Origin: Paraburkholderia podalyriae
GTDB taxonomy: Bacteria; Pseudomonadota; Gammaproteobacteria; Burkholderiales; Burkholderiaceae
Direction: 5' to 3'
Assembly: GCF_014397785.1 (NCBI RefSeq)
Contig: NZ_VZQQ01000036.1
Span: 1 to 64,000, forward strand
DNA length: 64,000 nucleotides
Part shown: positions 1 through 8,269 of the stretch, piece after piece
Position numbering within the stretch: position 1 is the stretch's first letter
How the letters are laid out: the number at the start of each line of letters is the position of its first letter
Position numbers and translations under genes: made by a program
The notes under the pieces: model-generated
Told to the model about the DNA's origin: nothing
The model's database searches: none
What the model saw: the letters and a program-made list of their open reading frames with translations, nothing else

Positions 1-109
1 CCAGGCGACGGCGGAATTCGGGACTATGGTTCGGGCGGCCTTTACGGCTGCCAGGCCTCTGAGTTGGCTCTGACAAAATGGTGTCCACCACTTCGAAAAT
101 GATGGACAT
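1..109 (-). mobile_element. IS66-like transposase accessory gene, 5' end only
   Basis: Read on the minus strand from an ATG at 109, the frame is open to the window edge for 36 codons. It contains the stretch GSRKGRPNHSPEFRRRL. An Arg/Lys-rich 'GRPN..PEFRRRLA' start is typical of the short TnpA protein of IS66-family elements, which carries a helix-turn-helix. The gene is cut by the window edge, so neither the rest of the element nor its terminal repeats can be checked. It could also belong to another transposase family with a similar N-terminus. Confidence 0.5.
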
Positions 110-345
110 CACTTTGATGCCGATTCTAGCGCCCGTCTACGACGGCCCATCGCGAGCCGCTTACACTTCAGCGCAAGCAGGCGCTGGAGGTGTATGGCTC
201 CGAAGGCAGTGTAACGTGATAAGCCTTTAAGAAGCCTTATTAACGGTTGCCGATCTGGCAGCTGTGTGCGCTCCCGCGCATTGCCAGCACACAAAGGTTT
301 GACGATCGTCAGTCTTCTGCGCACGTATTCTCTTACTGGCAGACC

Positions 346-963
346 TTAAGCGCATGGCGCGATCGATGTTTGTTGCCCGTTAAACGTGAGCCAAAAGGTC
401 ACCGCGCGATCTGAGGGGTAGCTATCGGCGGCGCGGGTGTCGCGTGCTGCCCGATGGGCAAGCCTGTCCAGATAATCACTCGCCCGGACCACAATTTCCA
501 TACGCGTTACGGAAATCTGGCGATCGTATTCGTTGATCACGGCAGTGAGGCCATCGATTAACGTTTCAGGAATATCCCACGTCCCGGTGTTATCGGCCTC
601 GATGAGGACATCTTCCAGGCCACCCTTAACGGCTTCAAGGACCTCGATATCAAGCTTCCCGTGGCCTGCCTGGGTGATAAACCTCGCGATGAGGGTGACC
701 TGCGAGACGAGATTGATCAGGGATCGGTCAGCCTCGCCATTGCGCAAACGCTCAAGCGCGATCCGTGCGCGCAGCACCAGATCGGAGGCCTCTTTTCGCG
801 GCATAGGGAGTAACAGCGCCTTTGAATGGGCTGCGGCCGATGGCTGAAGCAATGAAGGGTGTTTTTTCCTGTTCGGCATGTCCTGGGTCGGGCAATTCAG
901 TTTCAAATCACATCTTGGGATGATTTCCCTGTGATCAAGAGTCACTGGGGCATTAAACATCAC
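346..963 (-). CDS. Hypothetical protein, about 205 aa
   Basis: This is an open minus-strand frame with ordinary codon use. The protein has no signal peptide or membrane segment. Its middle (residues about 55-175) looks mostly helical, with an acidic/hydrophobic pattern. I do not recognise the family. The start is uncertain: the ATG at 963 gives 205 aa, while an internal ATG at 879 (MPNRKKHP) gives 177 aa and a more natural basic N-terminus. It stands alone between an IS66-like fragment and a toxin-antitoxin pair, so it is probably accessory DNA. Confidence 0.5.
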   Translation of the reverse strand: MMFNAPVTLDHREIIPRCDLKLNCPTQDMPNRKKHPSLLQPSAAAHSKALLLPMPRKEASDLVLRARIALERLRNGEADRSLINLVSQVTLIARFITQAGHGKLDIEVLEAVKGGLEDVLIEADNTGTWDIPETLIDGLTAVINEYDRQISVTRMEIVVRASDYLDRLAHRAARDTRAADSYPSDRAVTFWLTFNGQQTSIAPCA

Positions 964-1386
964 TCACCGAACTGTCTTCTGAGCGCAGACGGCCTCAACT
1001 GAATTGGCTGGCAGTGACTTTTCTCGCGAAATTGAGAGGCCCAGCAGGTGAGCCCGCGCGCCCGCCCCGGCCCGGAAAGCAGCTAACGGAAGCCGTCAGG
1101 GAGGCGCTTAGCGAGCTGGTCGGCTACGGTCCTGAAAACGGCTCAGGAAATCGCAGAATACGCAACTAACGGTCATGCCAATGAGCGGCGGCCACGGCCT
1201 CTCGGCCCACCAAAGGTCGAGCAGCAGAAGGGACGACCTCGTTAAGTGCTGGTGCGTTTCCGGACGCCCCGAGAGCGAATGCAGGCAACAACGGCAAAGG
1301 TTCACTTCACTTCCTTTACTCCCTTGACAACCTTGACGGCATTGCCATCTTCGGATTACTCTTGATCGTTCACACGGAGAGATGTC
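964..1386. other. Intergenic stretch without a recognisable gene
   Basis: These 423 bases lie between the divergent orphan gene and the toxin-antitoxin operon. Frames are short on both strands and none resembles a known family. The last 20 bases carry a purine-rich ribosome-binding region (CGGAGAG) for the gene at 1387, so the antitoxin promoter presumably lies here. I could not identify a convincing -35/-10 pair. Confidence 0.4.
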
Positions 1387-2172
1387 ATGTCTACGGCAAC
1401 CATACAAGCGTCAGAGTTTTCGCGGCTACTCGTGCGTGCGGCGAAGGTGCTCGATCGTACCGGCGCGCGGACCCCGGAAGCGATCCGCAAGGTCGTGGCG
1501 AGTTCCATGCAAGCCGATATCGGGCAGCTCCCCGCGAAAAAGCAGCAGAAGTTCGCGCAGTCGATCGCGCTGTTCGCACAGGGCTTCGATGATGCGCTGG
1601 CGGCGGTAACCGACGCGGCGGGCGAGACGGCGTCGGCTACGAAGCCTGAAACCGGCCACCGCCGTCGTGCGCCCGCGCAGCGCGCCCGTTCCGCAGTGGA
1701 CATCAGGGCGGGGCGGCGCGTGGGCACATCCTCCGTCGAAGCGGAGATGTTTGCTGAGGCGATGGCAGCCCGAGCGAAGCTCGCAAAGGAAGGGCGATTG
1801 CTCGAGCCAGCGGAATTCATGCGACGTGCGGGCGTCACACGGCAGGCAATCAACCAGCGGCTGAAAACGGGATCGCTGTTCACTGTGGACGGCCCCAACG
1901 GGATCAGCTATTACCCGGCCTTTTTTGTGGACGAGAGCCTCGACCGGCGCACCGTTGCCCGCGTGTCCCGGGCGCTGAAAGGGCTGCCTGGCGCCAGCAA
2001 ATGGTCGTTCTTCACGAATCCGCGGCGTTCGCTCGGCGGTCTTACCCCGCTGGAGGTGATCGGCGGCAAGCAGCCCGGGCGCAGGCAAGGCGGTCGCAAC
2101 AGCATTGATCAGGTCGAGCAGATCAATCTGCCGATGGTTCTGCGGGCCGCAGCGGGCTACGCGGAGGAATAG
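1387..2172 (+). CDS. Antitoxin of a RES-domain toxin-antitoxin system (MbcA/ParS-like C-terminus)
   Basis: The 261-aa protein precedes a RES-domain gene with a 3-base gap, the standard antitoxin-toxin order. Residues about 144-163 (AGVTRQAINQRL) look like a helix-turn-helix. The C-terminal part (about 170-235) has Trp206 and an 'LGGLTPLEVI' segment, matching the W...G.TPLE pattern of the MbcA/ParS/Xre antitoxin domain (DUF2384). The N-terminal 75 residues and a basic Arg-rich linker (about 90-111) make it longer than the usual 120-170 aa antitoxin. Expected role: neutralise the RES toxin and repress the operon. It is encoded in a mobile-element-rich region. Confidence 0.7.
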   Translation: MSTATIQASEFSRLLVRAAKVLDRTGARTPEAIRKVVASSMQADIGQLPAKKQQKFAQSIALFAQGFDDALAAVTDAAGETASATKPETGHRRRAPAQRARSAVDIRAGRRVGTSSVEAEMFAEAMAARAKLAKEGRLLEPAEFMRRAGVTRQAINQRLKTGSLFTVDGPNGISYYPAFFVDESLDRRTVARVSRALKGLPGASKWSFFTNPRRSLGGLTPLEVIGGKQPGRRQGGRNSIDQVEQINLPMVLRAAAGYAEE

Positions 2173-2175
2173 CAT

Positions 2176-2883
2176 TTGTCTGCTCGCGCCCTCAAGAATC
2201 CCGCAAGGAATTTCAGCACACTTGAATTGCCGCTCGTCACCGTAAAAGCAGAGCGCCTGGTCCGTATCTCGAGCTACGAGTCAGGCGAGCCGCATTTTGG
2301 GAGAACTGCAAGTCACCGATTCGACGATGCCAGAAGGGAATACGGGACCAGTTACTTTGGTCTGAGTCTGGCAACTGCCGTCGCAGAGTCCCTGCTTCAC
2401 GACCTCGAGCCAGTTGGGACCCGATATCATGTTGCGGCCGATGAAGTGAAGCGTCGCTTTATACACAGATTCGACGGCAAGGACCTGGCGCTCGCTGATC
2501 TGACGGGCCAAAGCATGAACATTCTTGGCGCGCACGCCGGGCTGTTTGGTACGGCAAACTACAGCATTCCGATGCGCTGGTCCCGGGCGATCTATACCCA
2601 TCCGGCTGACGTGGACGGAATACTCTACGTCTCGCGCATGATGGCTCCCCACCTGGCTGTCGTGCTTTTTGATCGAGGCGGAAGTATCGGGCTCACGCAG
2701 CGCAAGCCCTCCAGCGCACTGGCGAGTTGGAGATGGCCACGCGATGCGTATAGCGCGACAGATAGGCGAGCACCGCCTCCGGTCCCGCGGTTCTGGTTGA
2801 CGGTATGGAGTCTGACGGTATACGCAAAGGCAAAACTAGCGCTTGCGCCCGTGCTGACCGATACGAAGCTCGGGAACCTTTAA
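2176..2883 (+). CDS. RES-domain toxin (NAD-consuming, MbcT/ParT type)
   Basis: The 235-aa product has the RES family layout: an Arg near the N-terminus (Arg30 in 'LVRIS'), a Tyr in 'YFGLS' (Tyr60) and a Glu-Ser pair in 'AVAESLLHD' (Glu71-Ser72). These are the three residues that name the family. Known RES toxins degrade or transfer ADP-ribose from NAD+, acting in the cytoplasm until bound by their antitoxin. The start is TTG at 2176, supported by GGAGGA seven bases upstream, inside the end of the antitoxin gene; the two should be translationally coupled. The C-terminal 60 residues are less family-like. No frameshift is seen. Confidence 0.78.
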   Translation: MSARALKNPARNFSTLELPLVTVKAERLVRISSYESGEPHFGRTASHRFDDARREYGTSYFGLSLATAVAESLLHDLEPVGTRYHVAADEVKRRFIHRFDGKDLALADLTGQSMNILGAHAGLFGTANYSIPMRWSRAIYTHPADVDGILYVSRMMAPHLAVVLFDRGGSIGLTQRKPSSALASWRWPRDAYSATDRRAPPPVPRFWLTVWSLTVYAKAKLALAPVLTDTKLGNL

Positions 2884-2987
2884 GTCCAGGACAGGCTGTA
2901 CAAAGTCTTTGACCCAGACAGCCTGTACGCTGTTGTCAATCCCGGCGGAGTCGTCACGTTCAGGCTCGACCACCTCCGCTGAGACCC

Positions 2988-3180
2988 TTCGCGCACCAGC
3001 ATCACGGCCTCGACCTCGACCACCATCCCGTGCGGCAACGATCCCAGGCCAAAGGCGGAGCTCGCGTGGCGGCCGGCTTCGTCGAAAAGCAGCCGTGATG
3101 ACTTCAGAGAAGCCATTGATCACCTTCGGATGATGGCGGAATCCTGATGCGGCATGGACCATGCCGAGGACCTTTAGCAC
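2988..3180 (-). pseudogene. RidA/YjgF-family gene remnant, frameshifted
   Basis: On the minus strand one frame reads 'VLGMVHAASGFRHHPKVINGFSEV' (about 3176-3080, split here only in description). A second frame continues with 'DEAGRHASSAFG' and then 'SLPHGMVVEVEAVML' (about 3085-2994). Joined, these match the second half of RidA-family proteins, including the GRHARSAFG and VEVEA motifs. The two frames show a frameshift near 3080. The upstream half of the gene is missing and replaced by a 21-bp tandem repeat. This remnant is different from the intact RidA at 6337. Confidence 0.65.
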
Positions 3181-3197
3181 GCCCTCAACGCGATCCA

Positions 3198-3269
3198 GGT
3201 CGCGAGGCCAAGCTTCACGGTCGCGAGGCCAAGCTTCACGGTCGCGAGGCCAAGCTTCACGGTCGCGAG
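3198..3269 (+). repeat. Tandem repeat, 21-bp unit, about 3.4 copies
   Basis: The unit GGTCGCGAGGCCAAGCTTCAC starts at 3198, 3219 and 3240, with a partial copy from 3261. The copies are identical, which suggests recent slippage expansion. The period is a multiple of three, so a minus-strand frame reads repeated ATVKLGL heptads, but no convincing gene surrounds it. It abuts the truncated end of the RidA remnant. Confidence 0.9.
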
Positions 3270-3433
3270 CATCTGCAAAGCCACGTAGGGGGCAGCTTCA
3301 TAACCCGCCGACAATCCGGCGACACTACCGAATGAATCAGGAGGGCGACTTGGCTTCGCGCGCAATTTGGTTTTGAGCTCGGTGCGTACTATCGCTTCTT
3401 GAGTTTCTCAACCGAATCCAAACAAGGCCGCGA

Positions 3434-4033
3434 CTATAAACCGAATTCCGCTTTCATCATGCTCAAGCGATCGACTACCCGTCGTGTATAGCCCTTGGCG
3501 CCCCCGCTATAGCGATATAACGCGTCCTCGAGGTTTCCACCTGACGCTCTTATATATTCTCGCAGAATTGCGGACCCGATGCGGACGTTCGTGCGTGCGT
3601 CGGTCAAATCAGACGTGCGAAGGGCGCGGTCTCTGTGTTGAGATGGTAGCACTTGCATGAGTCCCTTGGCGCCAACCACACTTACCGCAAATCGGTCGAA
3701 ACTAGATTCGACCGCGATCACTGCAAGCAATAACAACGGTGAGATTGTGTAGCGCCTCGCCGCAATTAGCACCGCGTGACCGATTTCCAAGGCGTCGTGC
3801 AATCCTATATGGAAGCGGGCACTTACAACAGCTGCGATCTCCTCTGCAGAGGGCGCTTCCTCTGGCGGCACGTCGACAGTTTGCGTGCACGTCGGCCAAG
3901 CCGGTGCAACAGCGCCATAACACTGTCCCGTTAGCGAGTAGAAAACCACAATCGACGCGAGGACAATATCGCGGAGGCGGTGAGCACTAGTGCGTAACCA
4001 CCCAATCGAATCTTCGCTGAGGTTCGTGAACAC
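3434..4033 (-). CDS. Lytic transglycosylase, SLT domain
   Basis: The 199-aa protein has an N-terminal membrane or signal segment (about residues 22-42) followed by an SLT (Slt70-like) lysozyme fold. Catalytic Glu109 sits in 'AVIAVESSF', followed by 'GAKGLMQVLP' (121-130) and a Tyr-containing 'ALYRYSGGAKGYTRRV' near the C-terminus. Such enzymes cleave peptidoglycan in the periplasm to 1,6-anhydro products. Small stand-alone versions often serve secretion or conjugation machineries as VirB1-like proteins. No such machinery is visible here, so this may be a leftover of a mobile element. Frame and length are intact. Confidence 0.85.
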   Translation of the reverse strand: MFTNLSEDSIGWLRTSAHRLRDIVLASIVVFYSLTGQCYGAVAPAWPTCTQTVDVPPEEAPSAEEIAAVVSARFHIGLHDALEIGHAVLIAARRYTISPLLLLAVIAVESSFDRFAVSVVGAKGLMQVLPSQHRDRALRTSDLTDARTNVRIGSAILREYIRASGGNLEDALYRYSGGAKGYTRRVVDRLSMMKAEFGL

Positions 4034-4990
4034 GGTCTATGTTCCTCAATATCAAGTGGTCACGAGCGGTTCAAGCGGTGCTTCCCCAAGAACAGCCTGA
4101 CGACGGCAATTAAAAGCGATAAGGTAAAAATCAAAGGATCCCGTACTGTCCAATTCAGTGGTCAAAGTGGAAACAATCTGCCCAGCGACGACCGCTGCGT
4201 AAGCATCGGAGTCGCCAATCCAAGCGCTTTGGCGCCAAATCAATTCGAGCGGCGCGCGTTTCGCTGGCAACCGACTCGCGAACGCTGTTGGCAATGCGCT
4301 GCAGCGCCTTTAGGAACCCGGAATAATTGTCAAACCGCGAGATCAATTGCTGAAAATTACAGGCGCAACCCTTTTGAGAAATTGACAGCCATATTCGCTT
4401 CAGTTTTGATCGGTTCAATTTCTCATTGACGAGATGGCGCGTTTTCACCTCATGTGCCCGCAGTACGGGTGGAAGTGCAATACGCAAACGTCACAGTATG
4501 CAAACCTGACTAAAGTCTACAGTCCGACGGTAAACGTTCTTGTTCAGCCACGGCACGAACGTGTATTCGTCGTATGCATTGCTGCCCATATAGATCCAAT
4601 TGCTGAGAATGCCGGACATCACGATCTCCCACCTTTTCCGCCGCTGAGGGGCGCCGCACCGGCTTCGCGACAAAAGCCGCTCCAAGCCACGTTTCCACGC
4701 CTTCCGATGCCAAGGCGCCGGGTTGCTAACTCGATCGACTGCAGCACGTCGCTGCCAAAAGGGAAGACCACACGCAAAAGGGCATTGCAGATATCCCCGA
4801 AGATCTTTCAGGTAGTACACAAAGACTAAGATAGGTACGTTTACCAAATAAAGCAAGGAAAATTTCGGCGGCGTGTCCGTTGCCTTCCGTCCGTGAAGGG
4901 CGCCCTCGTTCGCTCAAGATGCTTGCAGATGCCGCAACCATGTTCCGCGACTAACCGTGGGGTCGGCAGGCTGGTGTGTAACCCTGTGAA
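4034..4990. other. About 950 bases with no recognisable gene
   Basis: Several overlapping frames of 60-130 codons occur on both strands but none has a family signature, a plausible ribosome-binding site and a sensible amino-acid composition together. Base composition is visibly more AT-rich than in the operons downstream. I read it as decayed DNA between the accessory island and the catabolic cluster. Confidence 0.5.
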
Positions 4991-5066
4991 GACGGGGAAT
5001 ACCCCGTCATTTACTCCTTCTTCATTTTTCCATCATGACCTAATTTAGGCAGCATTTTCTACGAAG
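4991..5066 (+). promoter_or_regulatory. Decayed copy of the shared promoter element (copy B)
   Basis: A perfect stem GACGGGG-AATA-CCCCGTC (4991-5008) is followed by a pyrimidine-rich stretch. The half-sites CATCATGACCTAATTTAG and then GCATTTTCTACGAA follow (about 5031-5064). The same arrangement occurs 5' of the genes at 5486, 15945 and 22608. Here it precedes only a broken copy of the 5486 gene, so it is probably a duplicated and now idle promoter. CCTAATTTAGG (5039-5049) is a perfect 11-bp palindrome. Confidence 0.6.
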
Positions 5067-5069
5067 ACG

Positions 5070-5340
5070 CTAGGGGGCGGAGCGAACGGCGAGGACACCG
5101 CCGTCTGGCCATAAGTCTTCTTGGCTAGCAGCAACTGGCACGGTGCCGGCAGTTCTTCGGCTGGGGTATAGAAAACCCTGGACCCATGGCCTGCTGCTTC
5201 TTCGAAGACACGGGCTACAAGACCCAACAACGCCAATCCGTTCGCGAAGGGCGCCCGGACGACCTGGTCGGACAGATGTCGTTCAGCGGACTGTTCGCGG
5301 ATCTGTTGGCCCGGACCACGCCTGGTACTTCGCCATTGCC
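5070..5340 (+). pseudogene. Broken partial duplicate of the PhyH dioxygenase gene
   Basis: The DNA parallels the 5' third of the gene at 5486. Examples are CGGTGCCGGCAG (5141 versus 5567), TAGAAAACCCTGGACCCATGG versus its counterpart near 5597, and CGGACTGTTCGCGGATCTGT versus its counterpart near 5718. Single-base indels break the frame: fragments 'WGIENPGPMACCFFED' and 'GLFADLL' lie in different frames. The similarity ends near 5335, just before the second promoter copy. No functional product is expected. Confidence 0.75.
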
Positions 5341-5356
5341 ACCGATCCGCACACAC

Positions 5357-5430
5357 AGGGAATTCCCTCTCTTTTTTCTTTTTTCATTATTTGTATCATG
5401 ACCTAACTTTAGTAGCGTTTTCTACTAGGC
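5357..5430 (+). promoter_or_regulatory. Shared promoter element, copy A (operon 1)
   Basis: AGGGAATTCCCT (5357-5368) is a 12-bp palindrome followed by a long T/C run (5369-5386). It is followed by ATTTGTATCATGACCTAACT and TTAGTAGCGTTTTCTACTAG, two AT-rich half-sites about 20 bp apart (about 5388-5429). The element ends 56 bases before the ATG at 5486. The layout matches copies at 15794-15871 and 22469-22545, so it probably holds the operon 1 promoter and a regulator's operator. A role for the palindrome as terminator is also possible. Confidence 0.6.
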
Positions 5431-5485
5431 GCCGCGGGGAAGCGATTGCAACCAAGCCGCCGATTGATGATTCAGGATTTCAGCC

Positions 5486-6319
5486 ATGGATGAAGCCACG
5501 CGCAAGGCGTTCGCCGAGGACGGTGCCGTTCTGGTCAAAGGTCTTCTCAGCGAGCAGCAGTTGGCGCGGTGCCGGCAGGTCTTCGACTGGGGCATAGAGA
5601 ACCCCGGGCCCATGGCCTGCAGCCTGTTCGAAGGCACGGTGCACAAGACGCACAACGACAACGCCAATCCGTTTGCAAAGGAGCGTCTGGACGAGCTGGC
5701 TGGCGAACTGCCGTTCGGCCGACTGTTCGCGGACCTGTGGGGCTCGGATCACGTCTGGTATTTCGCGGAGGAACTGTTCCTCAAAAGCGGAGGCAGGAGC
5801 GGTCGCTCGCCGTGGCATCAGGACACTTCCTACCTGCCATGGGAGGGCATGCACTTCGGCAATGCCTGGATCAGTTTCGAGGCCGTACCTAAACAGAATG
5901 CGCTCGAGATTGTGTGCGGCTCGCATCGAGGCCCGCGTCACGACGGCACGACCTTTCAAAACGCTGAAGATCCGACTGATCCTCTGCATGGCAGCGATAT
6001 CTGGCCGCGCCTGCCGAATATCGAAGCTGAGCGCCGCGTCGACCCGGCTGCCTACGACATCATTTCGTGGGCGACTGAGCCCGGCGACGTCCTGCTGCTG
6101 CATCCCGGCGTGCTGCACGGCGGCGGCGCGGTGGACTCCGCATTTCCGGATCGCCACACGCTCGTGCTGCGCTTCTTCGGCGACGACGCGGTTTTCAGTC
6201 CGCTTCCACAACCGAGTGTCTCAGGCTTCACACCGGCGGGCGTCTTGTTCCTCGACGAGCTTGCCGGGTTAAGAGAAGGCGATCCGTTTCGCGCGCCGTG
6301 TTTCCGTCAACTCGTCTGA
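5486..6319 (+). CDS. Phytanoyl-CoA dioxygenase (PhyH) family hydroxylase
   Basis: The protein is 277 aa, a usual length for this Fe(II)/2-oxoglutarate-dependent family. The iron-binding HxD is His111-x-Asp113 ('SPWHQDTSY'). The distal His is His211 (or 206) in 'LLLHPGVLHGGG', and an Arg in 'RHTLVLRF' (Arg223 or 229) would bind 2-oxoglutarate. It has no signal peptide and should be cytoplasmic. The family hydroxylates varied small molecules and the substrate cannot be read from sequence. It leads operon 1, upstream of ridA with a 17-base gap, and a broken duplicate of its 5' end lies just upstream. It is preceded by the shared promoter element. Confidence 0.85.
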   Translation: MDEATRKAFAEDGAVLVKGLLSEQQLARCRQVFDWGIENPGPMACSLFEGTVHKTHNDNANPFAKERLDELAGELPFGRLFADLWGSDHVWYFAEELFLKSGGRSGRSPWHQDTSYLPWEGMHFGNAWISFEAVPKQNALEIVCGSHRGPRHDGTTFQNAEDPTDPLHGSDIWPRLPNIEAERRVDPAAYDIISWATEPGDVLLLHPGVLHGGGAVDSAFPDRHTLVLRFFGDDAVFSPLPQPSVSGFTPAGVLFLDELAGLREGDPFRAPCFRQLV

Positions 6320-6336
6320 TCATAGGAACCCACATC

Positions 6337-6750
6337 ATGACAACCTCCACCAGGCGGCAATCGATCGTTCCGCCGCCGTTCCAGTCGTTCTACGACGCCT
6401 ACCATTTTTCGCCCGCGACCCGCGTCGGGGACACGATCTGGATCTCCGGCCAGGTTGGCATCGGACCGGATATGAAAGCCGGTGAGGGCATGCAGGCGCA
6501 GGCCCGCATTGCCTTCGAGTCCCTGAAAGCCGTGCTCGAGACGGCAGGCGGGACCCTTGCCGATGTTGTGGAACTGACGACCTTCCACACGGACCTGCGC
6601 GGCGCGATCGAGGCCTTTTCGGCGGTGAAGGACGCGTACTTCCCGACGCGCTATCCGTCGTGGACGGCGGTTGGCGTAACACAGCTGGCGCTTGCCGAGT
6701 TGTGTATCGAGATTCGGGCGGTGGCCGTGGCCGGGTGCGGCGAGGGCTGA
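6337..6750 (+). CDS. RidA/YjgF family imine/enamine deaminase
   Basis: The start at 6337 has AGGAA eight bases upstream and gives 137 aa, the normal RidA size. The family pattern is visible: 'TIWISGQVGIG' near the N-terminus, an Arg in 'PTRYPSWTAVGV' at the position of the catalytic Arg, and 'CIEIRAVAVAG' at the C-terminus. RidA proteins hydrolyse reactive imines and enamines produced by amine-oxidising or PLP enzymes. Here the gene shares an operon with a flavin amine oxidase, so it probably deals with the imine product of amine oxidation. That is an inference, because RidA is cytoplasmic while the oxidase is exported. Confidence 0.88.
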   Translation: MTTSTRRQSIVPPPFQSFYDAYHFSPATRVGDTIWISGQVGIGPDMKAGEGMQAQARIAFESLKAVLETAGGTLADVVELTTFHTDLRGAIEAFSAVKDAYFPTRYPSWTAVGVTQLALAELCIEIRAVAVAGCGEG

Positions 6751-6826
6751 GCAGTTCGGTTCAAAGACATTCAGTTTGAATCAAACGATATGTACAGCGA
6801 ATGAAAGTGGTATAGGACGGAGAGTC

Positions 6827-8191
6827 ATGATGAGAAAGCACACAATCGGAGCCGTATCTGCAATCACGGCGGCGTTATTGTTCATGGCCGGAGTGGCCGC
6901 TGCCGACGACCTCACGCCAGTCGGCGGCGAGCGCGCGGCGAGCAAGGACGGGCTCGTCCCGGCGTTTGCCGGCAGGGAACCCACGCCCGCAGGCTGGGAA
7001 TGGGGCAAGGTTCGCGGCGACTTCTGGACGCACAAGAACGAAAAACCCCTGTACACGATCGATGCGTCGAACGTCGACAAATACGCCGACAAATTGGCGC
7101 CGGGGCAGATCCAGCTCATCAAGCAGTTGAAGGGCTACCGCATGGACGTCTATCCGTCCCATCGCGAATGCCAGTTGCCGGATTTCGCCGAGCAGAATTC
7201 GAAGGCCAATCTCATGACGGCGAAACTCGCTTCGGATGGCGAGACGGTGCAGGCCGCAGTGCTCCCCGGGGTAGCCTTCCCGGAGCCGAAGAACGGCGCC
7301 GAAGCGATCCTCAACTACGAGACGCGTTATCGCGGCGAGGGTATCGAGTGGTCGCCGGTCGTCACGTCCATTTCCCCGCGCCCCGGCAACGGTGACTGGA
7401 TCGACGCAATCGGTCCGCAGGCGTTCTATTTCCCGGCGGGCAAGGAGGGCAAGACCACACCGCAGGACGTCGACCAGTTCAACCTGGGCGCCTATTTCTC
7501 GGTCGATTCACCCGCGGCGCTGGCCGGTCAGGCCTTCGTGCAGCGCCAGTACTTCGACAAGGACTCGGAAACGTACTACTACTTTCCTGGCCAACGCCGC
7601 GTGAGGCGCATGCCGGCCTATACGCACGATGCGCCGCTGATCGGTTTCGAAAATCAGTATCTGATCGACGAATCCAACATGTTCAATGGCTCCATTGACC
7701 GGTTTAACTGGAAGCTCGTGGGCAAGAAGGAAATGATCGTCCCGTATGACGATTTCGGCATGTACGGCTTTAAAGACAAGCTGCACGACGTCGCCACGCC
7801 CAACGGCATTTCGTCCGATCATCGTCGTTACGAGGTACACCGCGTCTGGGTAGTGGAGGCAACGCTTAAGCCATCGGCCCGCCACGTCGCTTCAAAAAAG
7901 GTCTTCTATCTGGATGAGGACAGCTGGCTCGCGCTCGTGGGCGAGGACTATGACGCGCAGGGCAAGCTTTGGAAGATGCGCGAGAGCTACCCGATCCCGG
8001 TATGGGAACTGGGCGGCGCCTGCGATAACGAGCCGATGGTGCAGTACGACCTCAACAATGGACGCTACGTCTTTGACGCCTCGTCGATCGGCCAGGGCAA
8101 GGACGTCCGCTGGTACCAGCAGGCCAACGATCCTCGTTTCAAGACCGACTTCTACTCGGCCGAATCCCTGCGGTCGGTGAGCGAGCGCTGA
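6827..8191 (+). CDS. DUF1329 family exported protein
   Basis: The ATG at 6827 (a second lies at 6830) is chosen because it is preceded by a GGACGGAG ribosome-binding region and begins a clear signal peptide (MMRKHTIGAV...AGVAAADD). The mature protein of about 430 aa matches the usual length and conserved features of DUF1329, a periplasmic LolB/LppX-like beta fold. DUF1329 genes are commonly found beside DUF1302, MMPL/RND and YCF48 genes, as here. The set is thought to move or handle hydrophobic molecules at the outer membrane. The exact ligand is unknown. Confidence 0.85.
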   Translation: MMRKHTIGAVSAITAALLFMAGVAAADDLTPVGGERAASKDGLVPAFAGREPTPAGWEWGKVRGDFWTHKNEKPLYTIDASNVDKYADKLAPGQIQLIKQLKGYRMDVYPSHRECQLPDFAEQNSKANLMTAKLASDGETVQAAVLPGVAFPEPKNGAEAILNYETRYRGEGIEWSPVVTSISPRPGNGDWIDAIGPQAFYFPAGKEGKTTPQDVDQFNLGAYFSVDSPAALAGQAFVQRQYFDKDSETYYYFPGQRRVRRMPAYTHDAPLIGFENQYLIDESNMFNGSIDRFNWKLVGKKEMIVPYDDFGMYGFKDKLHDVATPNGISSDHRRYEVHRVWVVEATLKPSARHVASKKVFYLDEDSWLALVGEDYDAQGKLWKMRESYPIPVWELGGACDNEPMVQYDLNNGRYVFDASSIGQGKDVRWYQQANDPRFKTDFYSAESLRSVSER

Positions 8192-8269
8192 AGTTCGGCA
8201 AACCACAAAAGGGGGCCGGGGCGCATCGATGAGGCGCGCCGGCAATGAGATTGGCTGCAGGGGAGAATC

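Noticed and set aside
109..324. A 71-codon minus-strand frame before the IS66-like start
   Set aside because: Arg/Leu-rich composition, no ribosome-binding site and no family resemblance.
3198..3269. Tandem repeat as a possible CRISPR array
   Set aside because: The units are directly adjacent with no unique spacers, so it is a simple tandem repeat.
4491..4856. A 121-codon minus-strand frame and overlapping plus-strand frame
   Set aside because: No recognisable domain, poor start context and several competing frames of similar length.
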